In this document: piece by piece, positions 32,579 through 40,362 of the stretch
Position numbering within the stretch: position 1 is the stretch's first letter
Layout: the number at the start of each line of letters is the position of its first letter
Assembly: GCF_021300615.1 (NCBI RefSeq)
Contig: NZ_JAJTMY010000001.1
Span: 62,001-126,000 of the forward strand
Source of the DNA: Helicobacter anatolicus
GTDB lineage: Bacteria; Campylobacterota; Campylobacteria; Campylobacterales; Helicobacteraceae
Direction of reading: 5' to 3'
Length of the DNA: 64,000 nucleotides
The notes under the pieces: generated by a model
Told to the model about the DNA's origin: nothing
Seen by the model: only the letters and a program-made list of their open reading frames with translations
Databases searched by the model: none
Translations under genes and position numbers: made by a program

Positions 32579-33346
32579 TTGACCCCTACAACATTAAGAG
32601 CACCATTTGGCTGGGTTGGTGGAAAAAGTGCATTAGCAAAAAAGATAGTGGAATTAATGCCAGAGCATAAAATGTATATTGAAGTATTTGGAGGAGCATT
32701 AAATGTGCTTTATAGAAAGCCAATAGCTAAAAGAGAAATTATTAATGATATAAATGGGGATTTAATTAATTTGCATCAAGTGATTAAAAATCACCCAGAA
32801 ACCTTGAGAGAAAAACTAAAAATGGAGCTAAAAAGCCGAGAAATTTTCAATCGCATAAAAAGAGGCGAATATGAAATAAGAGGTGATATTGATAGAGCCA
32901 TGCAGTTTTATTATAGGATAAAAAATACCTTTGGCTGTAACCAGACCACATTTGCAGAAACATGTGTGAGGAATTTAGCAAAAGATTTTAAAAAGTATAG
33001 TGAAAGATTAAGAAGAGTAACTATTGAAAATAAAAGCTTTGATGAAATCATTAAACAATATGATAGAGATTATAGTTTATTTTATTTAGACCCGCCTTAT
33101 GTTGGAACAGAGAAATATTATGACACTGGCTTTGGAATAAAAGAACATAAAGAATTAGCAGAATTATTAAAAAACATTAAAGGGAGGTTTATGCTAAGCT
33201 ATGAGGATAATGAAATGATAAGAGAGCTTTATAAGGATTATTATTTTAAAACAATCACCATAGACAGAACATTAAGCAATAACACAGGGAAAAGAAAGAG
33301 AGCTATTGAATTAATCATTAGTAATTTTAAATTACAGGAAGAATAA
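32579..33346 (+). CDS. Dam-like DNA adenine N6-methyltransferase (D12 class)
   Basis: A 255-residue alpha-class adenine methyltransferase. N-terminal SAM-binding motif FGWVGGKSALAKKIVELM, then YIEVFGGALNVLYRKP, and the catalytic motif IV DPPY in FYLDPPYVGTEKYY; a specificity region NTFGCNQTTFAET lies between. Phage members often methylate GATC, or protect phage DNA from host restriction; the site cannot be read here. The start is a TTG with GGAG eight bases before it. No restriction enzyme is adjacent, so it is an orphan phage methylase. Confidence 0.9.
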   Translation: MTPTTLRAPFGWVGGKSALAKKIVELMPEHKMYIEVFGGALNVLYRKPIAKREIINDINGDLINLHQVIKNHPETLREKLKMELKSREIFNRIKRGEYEIRGDIDRAMQFYYRIKNTFGCNQTTFAETCVRNLAKDFKKYSERLRRVTIENKSFDEIIKQYDRDYSLFYLDPPYVGTEKYYDTGFGIKEHKELAELLKNIKGRFMLSYEDNEMIRELYKDYYFKTITIDRTLSNNTGKRKRAIELIISNFKLQEE

Positions 33347-33412
33347 AGCTAGAAGAAATAATTGCCTTTTTACTATATTAAAATAAAACAGCAAAGAGGC
33401 AGGAACAAGGCT

Positions 33413-35116
33413 ATGGAATTAATACAAATATTTTGCAATAGTATTTTTATCAAACCGCGTTTAAATTTATTAGAGTGGAGTGAGAAATATAGAATTCTTA
33501 GCCAAGAAAGCTCTGCACATTTTGGAAGGTTTAAAGCATTGCCTTATCAAAAAGAAGTGATGGAAGAAATAAGCAATGAAGAAAATCAAGAGATTGTTTT
33601 AATGTGGGCATCACAACTTGGCAAAAGTGAAATATTAAATAACACATTAGGTTACTTTATCCATCAAGACCCCGCCACCATTCTTTTTTTATTGCCCACA
33701 GAAGATATTGCAGAAGATTATTCTAAAAGACGATTAGCACCTATGTTTAGAGATATTAAAGAATTAAGGGAGTTAATTTACAACAAGGATTCTAACAATA
33801 CGATTTTATTAAAAAATTTTAAAGGTGGCAACCTTGCATTAGTAGGAAGCAATAGCCCTAGCAAATTGGCAAGTAAGCCCATACGCGTTTTAATCGTTGA
33901 TGAGGTGGATAGATGTGAAATAACCAAAGAAGGTCATAGTATTGATCTAGCACAAAAAAGAACCAACACTTTTTATAATAGAAAAATCATTAAAGTTAGC
34001 ACCCCCACAATTACAGGAAGTAGTGTCATTGAAAAAGAGTTTGAAGGAAGTGATAAAAGGCGTTATTATGTGCCCTGCCCTTATTGTAAATTCTATCAAA
34101 CCTTAATCTTTAGTCAAATTAAATGGGAGAAAGATACTAAAGGAGAGCATTTGATTGATACTGCAAGATATATGTGCATTGAATGTGAGAAGTTATGGAG
34201 TGAAGAAGAAAAAAATAAAGCAGTAAGTAAAGGAAGGTGGGAGAGGGAAAAAGAGAGTAAAAAAGTAGGATTTTTTCTTAATGCTATCTACTCACCATTT
34301 TTTAAAATGAGTGAGATTGTAAAAGACTTTTTAGAAAGCAAAGACAATATCAATAAAATGCAAGTATTTAAAAACACTATTTTGGCTGAGAGCTTTGAGC
34401 CACCAAGCATTAAGCTTGAAGATGTAGAGCTTTATAAAAGAAGAGAAGATTATAAACCCACAGAACTGCCAGATGATATTATATTTATTACTGCGGGAGT
34501 AGATATACAAGGCGATAGAATTGAAATTGAATTTAAAGGCTTTGGACTAGGATATGAGAACTGGGGAGTGGAGCATGTAAGATTAATGGGCAATACTGAT
34601 GAGAGTGCTGTGTGGGAGAGATGCTATAGAGAGCTTAAAAAACCTTTTTATACAAAGACTGGAAGAAAGATGATTTCCTCTGTTTGTTTAATTGATAGTG
34701 GGGATAAAGCCCAGAGGGTGTATAGTTTTGTAAAACTTGATAAACGATTTTTTGCAACTAAAGGTGCTAGTGAGAGTGAAAAGAAAAAAGATTTTGTAAA
34801 TAAACCAAAGGAAATACAAAAAGGAGTGAAACTTTATTCCATAGGAACTTATGCAGGAAAAAGTGAGCTTTTAAGATTACTTAGAATTAAAGATATAGGA
34901 GCGGGATATTGTCATTATCCTATGAGCTATGACATGGATTATTTTCAAGAGCTAACCGCAGAAAAACTTACAAAAATCAAAACAAAAAGCGGGTATTATA
35001 CTTATTCTTTTCAAAAGGTAAGAGAGAGAAATGAAGCACTAGATTTATCCGTGCTTTGTCTTGCAGGAGCTAAGATATTAAAGCTTGATAGCTTAATCAT
35101 TAAAAAGGGGTCTTAA
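33413..35116 (+). CDS. phage terminase large subunit, lambda gpA-like
   Basis: A 567-residue packaging ATPase and nuclease. ATG at 33413 gives the usual N-terminus (NSIFIKPRLNLLEWSEKYRI). ATPase features: MWASQLGKSEILNNTLGYF (Walker A-like), LPTEDIAEDYSKRRLAPM and VLIVDEVDRCE (Walker B). A zinc ribbon CPYC...CIEC (about residues 223-262) follows, then the nuclease part with ITAGVDIQGDRIEIEFKGFG and LIDSGDKAQRVYSF. It is slightly shorter than lambda gpA. It is intact, yet no portal gene follows; the next gene is on the other strand. Confidence 0.93.
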   Translation: MELIQIFCNSIFIKPRLNLLEWSEKYRILSQESSAHFGRFKALPYQKEVMEEISNEENQEIVLMWASQLGKSEILNNTLGYFIHQDPATILFLLPTEDIAEDYSKRRLAPMFRDIKELRELIYNKDSNNTILLKNFKGGNLALVGSNSPSKLASKPIRVLIVDEVDRCEITKEGHSIDLAQKRTNTFYNRKIIKVSTPTITGSSVIEKEFEGSDKRRYYVPCPYCKFYQTLIFSQIKWEKDTKGEHLIDTARYMCIECEKLWSEEEKNKAVSKGRWEREKESKKVGFFLNAIYSPFFKMSEIVKDFLESKDNINKMQVFKNTILAESFEPPSIKLEDVELYKRREDYKPTELPDDIIFITAGVDIQGDRIEIEFKGFGLGYENWGVEHVRLMGNTDESAVWERCYRELKKPFYTKTGRKMISSVCLIDSGDKAQRVYSFVKLDKRFFATKGASESEKKKDFVNKPKEIQKGVKLYSIGTYAGKSELLRLLRIKDIGAGYCHYPMSYDMDYFQELTAEKLTKIKTKSGYYTYSFQKVRERNEALDLSVLCLAGAKILKLDSLIIKKGS

Positions 35117-35137
35117 GAGAGGAAGTATTCTCATCTC

Positions 35138-35419
35138 CTAAGATTTTTCATTTTGCTCCTTCAAAAAAAGCATTAACTCATCATATTTTTTAGCTTTTAT
35201 GATGATTTCATCATCAATATTACAAGCTTTAGTTTTAATGTAGTTTTCCAGCATGAACCTAACAAAAATTGGGTAAGGTGTGCGATAACCCCAATTATTA
35301 ATTGTTGCATAAGGGATTCCACTAATTTCAGCCAATTGCTTTTTATTCAAGTTGGCTAATTTTAAAAGTTTTAAAAATTCATCTTTATTAATATAATCTT
35401 GCATTTTATTCCTTTGCAT
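35138..35419 (-). CDS. small HTH protein, candidate phage repressor
   Basis: Up to 93 residues. Helix-turn-helix at about residues 15 to 45: LKLANLNKKQLAEISGIPYA then TINNWGYRTPYP, resembling small XRE-type phage regulators; the rest is acidic and helical. Two starts, 35419 and 35404, each have their own AAAGGAAT site because of a 15-bp tandem duplication. A perfect palindrome overlaps its -10 box, which suggests autoregulation. It faces terL, and is divergent from cassette 3. Confidence 0.72.
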   Translation of the reverse strand: MQRNKMQDYINKDEFLKLLKLANLNKKQLAEISGIPYATINNWGYRTPYPIFVRFMLENYIKTKACNIDDEIIIKAKKYDELMLFLKEQNEKS

Positions 35420-35430
35420 TTTATTCCTTT
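35401..35430 (-). repeat. 15-bp tandem duplication of ribosome site and start codon
   Basis: GCATTTTATTCCTTT occurs twice in direct succession. On the minus strand each unit supplies AAAGGAAT and an ATG in the same frame, giving two start sites five codons apart. Confidence 0.9.
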
Positions 35431-35442
35431 AATAAAAAGAAT

Positions 35443-35459
35443 ATTATAGCATAATGCTA
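35443..35459 (-). promoter_or_regulatory. promoter -10 box and palindromic operator of the HTH gene
   Basis: Minus strand TGCTATAAT (extended -10) at 35443-35451, overlapped by the perfect palindrome TAGCATAATGCTA (35447-35459). A palindrome on the -10 box is a typical autorepressor site. The HTH start is 24 to 39 bases downstream. Confidence 0.65.
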
Positions 35460-35522
35460 AGAAAAAAATAAAGATTGATTAAATATCTATATTTTTTAAG
35501 CTTATTTTAAGTAGCAAAATGA

Positions 35523-35560
35523 TATTATTACTACATAAGTTAGCAAATAACTAACTTATG
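35523..35560 (+). promoter_or_regulatory. promoter -10 box and 5' hairpin of cassette 3
   Basis: TATTAT at 35523-35528 is a weaker -10 box, with no clear -35. CATAAGTTAG and CTAACTTATG (35534-35560) form a perfect ten-base-pair stem with a seven-base loop; then GAAATTATAAAAGGAGG leads to the A3 start. Same order and spacing as cassettes 1 and 2. Confidence 0.65.
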
Positions 35561-35582
35561 AAATTATAAAAGGAGGTAAAAG

Positions 35583-35663
35583 ATGAAAAAGTTAAGATTG
35601 ATCGCGACAATCTTGCAAATCGCCTTTTACATAATGGCAATAGTCAAACTCTTAGTAAGTTAG
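35583..35663 (+). CDS. tiny hydrophobic peptide A3 (candidate type I toxin)
   Basis: 26 residues: MKKLRLIATILQIAFYIMAI then VKLLVS. Here the basic residues are N-terminal, not C-terminal as in A1 and A2, so membrane orientation may be opposite. Ribosome site AAAGGAGG is six bases before the ATG, and the start region pairs with 35693-35710. Confidence 0.62.
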   Translation: MKKLRLIATILQIAFYIMAIVKLLVS

Positions 35664-35666
35664 ACA

Positions 35667-35710
35667 AAGCCCTAGAGATAGGGCTTACTTTTTCATCTTT
35701 AGTTTATTTT
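35667..35710 (+). promoter_or_regulatory. hairpin plus anti-Shine-Dalgarno element, cassette 3
   Basis: AAGCCCTA-GAGA-TAGGGCTT (35667-35686) is a perfect 8-bp stem followed by ACTTTTT, a convincing terminator shape. TCATCTTTAGTTTATTTT (35693-35710) pairs with 35569-35586 at 16 of 18 positions, counting G-U pairs, with an unbroken 8-bp core over the start codon. Confidence 0.7.
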
Positions 35711-35711
35711 A
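35706..35711 (-). promoter_or_regulatory. antisense extended -10 promoter, cassette 3
   Basis: Minus strand TGATAAAAT, in the place where cassettes 1 and 2 have TGGTATAAT. It would start an RNA antisense to the anti-SD element and A3. Weaker match than in the other two. Confidence 0.5.
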
Positions 35712-35729
35712 TCAAAAAAAAGGAGTAAT

Positions 35730-35834
35730 ATGAGCTTAGATTTTATTTTAATCATAATTCTAGCAGGTTGGCTTAGTGTAAATGAACTTCGTTTAAGAAA
35801 ACTAGAAAAAGAATTAAAGAATAAGAAAGGATAA
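35730..35834 (+). CDS. tiny membrane peptide B3
   Basis: 34 residues: MSLDFILIIILAGWLSVNEL then RLRKLEKELKNKKG. A membrane helix and an amphipathic basic coiled-coil-like tail as in B1. Ribosome site AAAGGAG lies five bases before the ATG. The next frame (35838) begins three bases after its stop. Confidence 0.58.
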   Translation: MSLDFILIIILAGWLSVNELRLRKLEKELKNKKG

Positions 35835-35837
35835 GAA

Positions 35838-35996
35838 ATGGGATTTTTCAGCTTTAAAACAAAAGACACAGATAAGGTTATTTACAATGTTTTTAGCAAA
35901 CACTATAATAATGACGATGGTGCTCAGGTCGTTTATATGGTCAATCCATTAACACAAGAGACTTTTAAAGAAGAACATTATGAGGGCTATGTATAA
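35838..35996 (+). CDS. small soluble protein of unknown function
   Basis: 52 residues: MGFFSFKTKDTDKVIYNVFS, then polar sequence ending KEEHYEGYV. No recognised domain. It follows B3 by three bases, with AAAGGATAAG as ribosome site, in the position that rha holds in cassette 1, so it may be the effector or cargo of cassette 3. Confidence 0.5.
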   Translation: MGFFSFKTKDTDKVIYNVFSKHYNNDDGAQVVYMVNPLTQETFKEEHYEGYV

Positions 35997-36517
35997 AAAG
36001 CTTTCATTATTAAAGCTGGCACATTTTCTAGACTATATTTTTTTTGTATTTATTAGACAATTATTACATCTTAAATAGTTTTAAAGATTTTTAAATTTAC
36101 CTTACTTGATAGGGTATTTTTGTAGATGAAATAGAGTTTATTATTAATGTAAAATGTATTGATGTGATGTGGTTTTTGTTTTTGGCTATGTAATAAAAAT
36201 AATCATGCTTTGTGAGTATATTTCAAATACAAAGTATGTAGGGATGTATGAATTTGATAATTAAATATCTTTGCATAACATAAAACTATTAATAAAAAAA
36301 TCTATAAAAATTAAAATAAGTTAAAGAGGAATTTATTTTATTGTTATTTTTTTTGAGTTTAAATTCTGCAACAATTTTTTCTTTAATCATCTAAAATATT
36401 AAAGATAGTATTTATTGATAAATTAGTGCTTTATTGTGGATTTAAGTTGATAAATCTCCTGATTGTCTCAATTTAGTTGGTATTATGACTATATTTTTTA
36501 GATTGTAAAAATACAAA
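35997..36517. other. AT-rich non-coding stretch
   Basis: About 520 bases with no frame of useful length, no tRNA-like sequence and no clear repeat. It is one of the most AT-rich parts of the window, and probably marks the eroded right end of the prophage region. I found no copy of the tRNA-Ser 3' end in it. Confidence 0.6.
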
Positions 36518-36545
36518 ATACATTCACCAGAATTGATGAATGTAT
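36518..36545 (-). terminator. rho-independent terminator of the rplS operon
   Basis: ATACATTCA and TGAATGTAT form a perfect 9-bp stem with a ten-base loop; on the minus strand it is followed by TTTGTATTTTT. It lies 13 bases beyond the rplS stop. Confidence 0.82.
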
Positions 36546-36558
36546 GGAAAGGAGATAA

Positions 36559-36915
36559 TTATTTTCTAAGCTCTCTAATTCTAGCAGCTTTACCTTTTCG
36601 ATCTCTTAGATAATAGAGTTTTGCTCTTCTTACTCTACCGATTCTTAAAACCTGAATACTATCTAAGCTGGCACTGTATAACGGGAAGGTTTTTTCAACA
36701 CCAATATTGTTAGCACCCATTTTTCTAACTGTAAAAGTTCTATCTACACCATTTCCACGAACAGCAATGCATAAACCTTCAAAATTCTGAATACGAGTTT
36801 TTTCACCTTCTTTGATTTGAATACCTAGCTTTAAGGTATCGCCCGCTTTGAATTGAGGAGCTTTTTTCTCACCGATTTGAGTTCTTTCAAAACTCTCGAT
36901 ATATCTATTTTTCAT
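36559..36915 (-). CDS. rplS: 50S ribosomal protein L19
   Basis: L19 (118 residues) lies at the 30S-50S interface. It has [59 protein letters not shown] and the basic end [13 protein letters not shown]. It is the last gene of rpsP-khpA-rimM-trmD-rplS, and overlaps trmD by four bases. Confidence 0.97.
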   Translation of the reverse strand: MKNRYIESFERTQIGEKKAPQFKAGDTLKLGIQIKEGEKTRIQNFEGLCIAVRGNGVDRTFTVRKMGANNIGVEKTFPLYSASLDSIQVLRIGRVRRAKLYYLRDRKGKAARIRELRK

Positions 36916-37619
36916 CTTTCACCCTTGTTGTAAAATTTCTGTAATTGAAATAAGTCTGGTCTAAAATACTTAGTTTTTGCCAGAGATAAATCCAGCTTTA
37001 AACCTTGCATTATACTATGATTTCCCTTTGAATACTCTGAAGGAGTATAAAAAAATTTATTTTTTTGTAATTTTATCTTAGTTTTTGAAAAAACCGGTGC
37101 TTCAAGAAGATTTTTTTCAAAACTTTCCCCAGATAATGATTCTTGATTTCCTAAAACACGGGGAATTTGTCTTGCAATACTATCGCAAAGACAAAGTGCC
37201 GCAAGTTCTCCTCCTGTGAGGATAAAATCCCCGATACACAATACTTCATCCGCATACATTTCAATAGCCCTTTCATCAAAGCCCTCATAACGACCGCAAA
37301 CAAAAGCAATATTTTTTTTCTGACTGAGGCGTTTGGCATCGTGGTTATTAAAGAGTTTTCCACATGGGGTTAAAAAAATAATATGATGCGTGTTTTGAAT
37401 AGGAGAGAGAGCGTTATGTAGGATTTCAAAATCTATAACTTGTCCAGCGCCTCCACCAATTTGTGTGTTATCTACTTTAAGATAGGGGTTTGTAGAAAAA
37501 TTTCTGAGATTTGTTACTTTTATATGGATAAGGTCATTTTCTCTTGCTTTTTTAAGAATAGATTCTTCAAAATAGGGAGTAATGAGATTGGGAAATAGGG
37601 TAAAAAAATGAAAATGCAT
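36912..37619 (-). CDS. trmD: tRNA (guanine-N1)-methyltransferase
   Basis: Methylates G37 of tRNAs reading CNN codons, to prevent frameshifting. The 235-residue SPOUT protein has [20 protein letters not shown], the [13 protein letters not shown] loop, [20 protein letters not shown] and the trefoil-knot region [14 protein letters not shown], with the catalytic Asp in this area. It touches rimM by a one-base overlap. Confidence 0.96.
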   Translation of the reverse strand: MHFHFFTLFPNLITPYFEESILKKARENDLIHIKVTNLRNFSTNPYLKVDNTQIGGGAGQVIDFEILHNALSPIQNTHHIIFLTPCGKLFNNHDAKRLSQKKNIAFVCGRYEGFDERAIEMYADEVLCIGDFILTGGELAALCLCDSIARQIPRVLGNQESLSGESFEKNLLEAPVFSKTKIKLQKNKFFYTPSEYSKGNHSIMQGLKLDLSLAKTKYFRPDLFQLQKFYNKGER

Positions 37620-38191
37620 TAGCTTTCTTCTAAAATGGCTTTTGCATTTTGTGTTTGTATGGTTTTATTTGTGATGTCTGTTGTTAAAATAAATTGATTA
37701 ATATAGGGGATTAAAAAGGTTTTTGTATATTGTTTACAGAGTTTTTCATCAGTTTGAATAATTAAAAAATCTGTATTTGTGATTCGTTGGATATCTGTAA
37801 CCTTTCCTAATTTTTCATTATTTTCTAAAACCATACACCCTATGATATCAAACCAAAAAAACTCATCTTTATTAAGATGGCAATATTTTTTTGTGTCTTC
37901 AATGGAGCAGCTTAGCATACAATTGGTAAGAGTTTTTGCAGATTCTGGTGTCGTGATTTCATGGAATATAATAAGCTGTTTTTTTGAATCAAAACTTTTT
38001 AGGGTTAAAGATGTGGTATTTTTGTGAAATGAGGACATGGAAGTGGCAAAGAAAGTAGTGTTGGTTTGAAAAATCTCTGGAAAATCTGTAAGAATATGGC
38101 ATTTCATTGCACCATGTAGACCAACACTTTTTCCAAGCCTTGCAACTTCTATAAGCGTGTTTTGAATATTATTTTGAATATTGCTCTTCAT
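37619..38191 (-). CDS. rimM: 16S rRNA processing protein RimM
   Basis: A 190-residue 30S assembly factor binding S19 in the head. The N-terminal domain has VARLGKSVGLHGAMKCHILT, and the PRC-barrel begins FFWFDIIGCMVLENNEKLGK; DIQRITNTDFLII follows. Sequence is divergent, but context is decisive. It overlaps khpA by 23 bases. Confidence 0.92.
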   Translation of the reverse strand: MKSNIQNNIQNTLIEVARLGKSVGLHGAMKCHILTDFPEIFQTNTTFFATSMSSFHKNTTSLTLKSFDSKKQLIIFHEITTPESAKTLTNCMLSCSIEDTKKYCHLNKDEFFWFDIIGCMVLENNEKLGKVTDIQRITNTDFLIIQTDEKLCKQYTKTFLIPYINQFILTTDITNKTIQTQNAKAILEES

Positions 38192-38426
38192 GGATTGCTT
38201 TAGCCATTACCTTGTAATTCAAACCATTTTTTGCCTTGCATCCTGATATAAAAGCTTTGATAGAGGCAATCATCTTGCCATCTTTACCAACAATTTTTCC
38301 TATATCTTCCGTGGCAGCAAAAATAACAAAGTCGTATCCGTCGGTTGTTTTTTCTTTGGATACACGTACACGCTCTGGGTTTTTGACAATCTTTTTTGTG
38401 TATTCGGTAAGAAAGTCTTCAATCAT
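38169..38426 (-). CDS. khpA: KH-domain RNA-binding protein KhpA
   Basis: An 85-residue single KH domain. The loop IVGKDGKMIASIKAFISG holds the GxxG motif (GKDG) that contacts RNA. It is encoded between rpsP and rimM, as in most bacteria; a general RNA-binding role, often as a dimer with KhpB. Confidence 0.92.
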   Translation of the reverse strand: MIEDFLTEYTKKIVKNPERVRVSKEKTTDGYDFVIFAATEDIGKIVGKDGKMIASIKAFISGCKAKNGLNYKVMAKAIHEEQYSK

Positions 38427-38451
38427 AAAAGGTATAAGATAGTAGAGATTC

Positions 38452-38682
38452 TTACTTGCTTGTAAGTTTTTCTACGCGTTCACTCATTTTGGCGCCTACG
38501 CTTTTCCAGTAGTTTAAACGTTCTTCATTAACTTTTACAGATGTATTTTCTAATAAAGGGTTGTAAAAACCAATAGATTCAATCCAGCCACCATCACGTC
38601 TTTTTCTAGAATCTGTAACTACGATGCGATAAAAAGGTTTTTTCTTTCTTCCCATTCTTGTCAATCTAATTACTGTAGCCAT
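38452..38682 (-). CDS. rpsP: 30S ribosomal protein S16
   Basis: S16 (76 residues) is needed for early 30S assembly. It begins [20 protein letters not shown] and has [19 protein letters not shown] and the [13 protein letters not shown] end. First gene of its operon; AGGAGT precedes the start. Confidence 0.97.
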   Translation of the reverse strand: MATVIRLTRMGRKKKPFYRIVVTDSRKRRDGGWIESIGFYNPLLENTSVKVNEERLNYWKSVGAKMSERVEKLTSK

Positions 38683-38726
38683 TAAAAACTCCTGTATTTT
38701 TGAAAATTAAAATTATCTGATGCGTT

Positions 38727-38732
38727 ATTATA
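38727..38732 (-). promoter_or_regulatory. -10 box of the rpsP operon
   Basis: Minus strand TATAAT, preceded by TGTG, 45 bases before the rpsP start. It overlaps a small inverted repeat (ACACAA/TTGTGT) that could end ffh transcription from upstream. No -35 box is clear. Confidence 0.5.
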
Positions 38733-38754
38733 CACAAAAACATTGTGTTTTAGA

Positions 38755-40092
38755 TTATCTTTTAAAGTTTTGCATTTGCCCCATCATACTCATTAATTCT
38801 TGCATGCTTGCCTTGTTAGAAAATTTTTTTGCCATTTTTGCAGCATTGTCAAACTGTTTAATGAGGCGATTGATATCACTAACTTCAAGACCCGAACCTT
38901 GTGCAATGCGTTTTCTTCTACTTCCATTAAGCAAGTCAGGATTCTCTCTTTCTTTTGGGGTCATAGAATTTACCATAGCTTTGATATTTTTAATTTCTAT
39001 GGAATTATCAAGATCTACATTTTTGAGCGCCCCTGCCATTCCACCAAGCCCTGGAATCATTGAGATAATTGAACTCATTGAGCCAAGTTTTTTGATATTT
39101 TCAATTTGAGCAATAAAATCCATAAAAGTAAATTGCCCTTTTTTAATTTTTTTGGTGAGTGTTTTAGCTTCTTTTTGATCAATAATGCTAGCTGTTTTTT
39201 CTGCAAGAGAAGCAATGTCTCCTGCTCCCATTAATCTTGAAACAATACGATCGGGAATAAAAATATCAAAATCAGGAATCTTTTCCCCCGTTCCAATGAA
39301 ACGCAAAGGAATACCAATTTGATAAGCAATGGAAAGTGCTATACCCCCCTTGCTATCACTATCGAATTTACTTAGAATTACCCCACTTAGATCTAACTTT
39401 TCATTAAAACTTGCTGCAGTCCTTACTCCATCTTGACCACTTAAAGAATCTGCAACATAAAAAATTTCATCAGGAATAATTGCCTCTTTGATTTGTTGTA
39501 GTTCTTGCATAAGGTCTTCATCAATTGCTAAACGTCCAGCAGTATCGATAATTAGTACATCAAAATGTGATTCAATGGCTTTTTGCTTGGCGAGTTTTGC
39601 GATAGAGATAGGATCGTGGTTTTCTTCAATGCTAAAAACTTCTACTTCAATTTGTTCGCCAAGTTGTTTGAGTTGTTTGATAGCTGCAAGTCTTTGTAAA
39701 TCACAGGCTGCAAGTAAAACTTTTTTGTTTTTTATTTTGAGATAATTTGCAAGTTTTGCGCTAGTTGTAGTTTTTCCACTTCCTTGAAGTCCTGCCATAA
39801 GAATTGTAGTGGGAGGTTTATTTGCAAAAACAAAGCCATAGGATTTACTAGTTTGTAAGATAGATAGAATTGCATTTTGCAAAGAATCTAAAAAGTTTTG
39901 TCTACCAATACCCTTTGCTTTTGTCTGACTTTCTACTTGTTGAATAATTTCTTTAGTCACTTTATGATGAACATCATTTTTTAATAAAGATTTTTTTAAC
40001 TCGTCCAATGCTCTAGAAAGAGATTTTTCATCATCGTTAAAACGTATTTTTCCTACAACATTTCTAAAAGTACTTCCTAATGTATCAAACAT
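38755..40092 (-). CDS. ffh: signal recognition particle protein Ffh
   Basis: A 445-residue SRP54 GTPase targeting membrane proteins co-translationally. N domain, then G domain with MAGLQGSGKTTTSAKLANYL (G1), DLQRLAAIKQL, IDTAGRLAIDEDLM (G3), SKFDSDSKGG (G4) and the ALSIAYQIGIPLRFIGTGEK segment; the methionine-rich M domain closes with IPGLGG, RRKRIAQGSG and SMQELMSMMGQMQNF. It lies upstream of rpsP in the same direction. Confidence 0.97.
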   Translation of the reverse strand: MFDTLGSTFRNVVGKIRFNDDEKSLSRALDELKKSLLKNDVHHKVTKEIIQQVESQTKAKGIGRQNFLDSLQNAILSILQTSKSYGFVFANKPPTTILMAGLQGSGKTTTSAKLANYLKIKNKKVLLAACDLQRLAAIKQLKQLGEQIEVEVFSIEENHDPISIAKLAKQKAIESHFDVLIIDTAGRLAIDEDLMQELQQIKEAIIPDEIFYVADSLSGQDGVRTAASFNEKLDLSGVILSKFDSDSKGGIALSIAYQIGIPLRFIGTGEKIPDFDIFIPDRIVSRLMGAGDIASLAEKTASIIDQKEAKTLTKKIKKGQFTFMDFIAQIENIKKLGSMSSIISMIPGLGGMAGALKNVDLDNSIEIKNIKAMVNSMTPKERENPDLLNGSRRKRIAQGSGLEVSDINRLIKQFDNAAKMAKKFSNKASMQELMSMMGQMQNFKR

Positions 40093-40245
40093 TATTCTTC
40101 CTTAATCTTTTTTTTGATTTTTTTGGTAATTAAAATTTAATAATATTTATATATTTCATAGAACTCAAAGTATGCATTGAAAACAGATAAAATGTCCAAT
40201 AATTTAGATTCTAACATAAAAAAATATAAAAAATTACAAAAAAAA

Positions 40246-40254
40246 TGATAAAAT
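40246..40254 (+). promoter_or_regulatory. candidate extended -10 promoter of fur
   Basis: TGATAAAAT (TGn plus TAAAAT) lies about 110 bases before the fur start. The predicted leader contains ACCTG...CAGGT (stem of five) near its 5' end. A long leader fits the autoregulated fur genes of Helicobacter, but I cannot place a Fur box with confidence. Confidence 0.4.
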
Positions 40255-40362
40255 CACGCACCTGTTTTTGATGGCAGGTATATAAGAGAGTTGTTAAGTT
40301 TCGTTAAAGTTTTATTCTTTAGTTCTGTAAGTATTTTTAAATTTAGCACATAAGGAAATCAT

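Larger units (their letters stand above)
28861..36000. mobile_element. cryptic prophage or phage-satellite remnant next to tRNA-Ser
   Basis: About 7.1 kb of phage-type genes between the tRNA cluster and the rplS operon: S24 repressor fragment, dATP/dGTP diphosphohydrolase-domain protein, both terminase subunits, Rha, two near-identical HTH genes, Dam-like methylase, an opposing HTH gene and three repeats of a two-peptide cassette. Integrase, portal, capsid and tail genes are absent. Ends are approximate: I found no duplicated tRNA 3' end or other attachment repeat. A degraded prophage is the simplest reading; a satellite island is possible, although a large terminase would be unusual for one. 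Confidence 0.8.

Noticed and set aside
28773-36540. Attachment-site duplication of the tRNA-Ser 3' end at the right side of the element
   Set aside because: I scanned 35.9-36.55 kb for the GC-rich tRNA end and found no copy; the ends stay undefined.
28861-36540. Insertion sequence or integrase
   Set aside because: No transposase or recombinase motif in any frame, and no terminal inverted repeats with target duplication.
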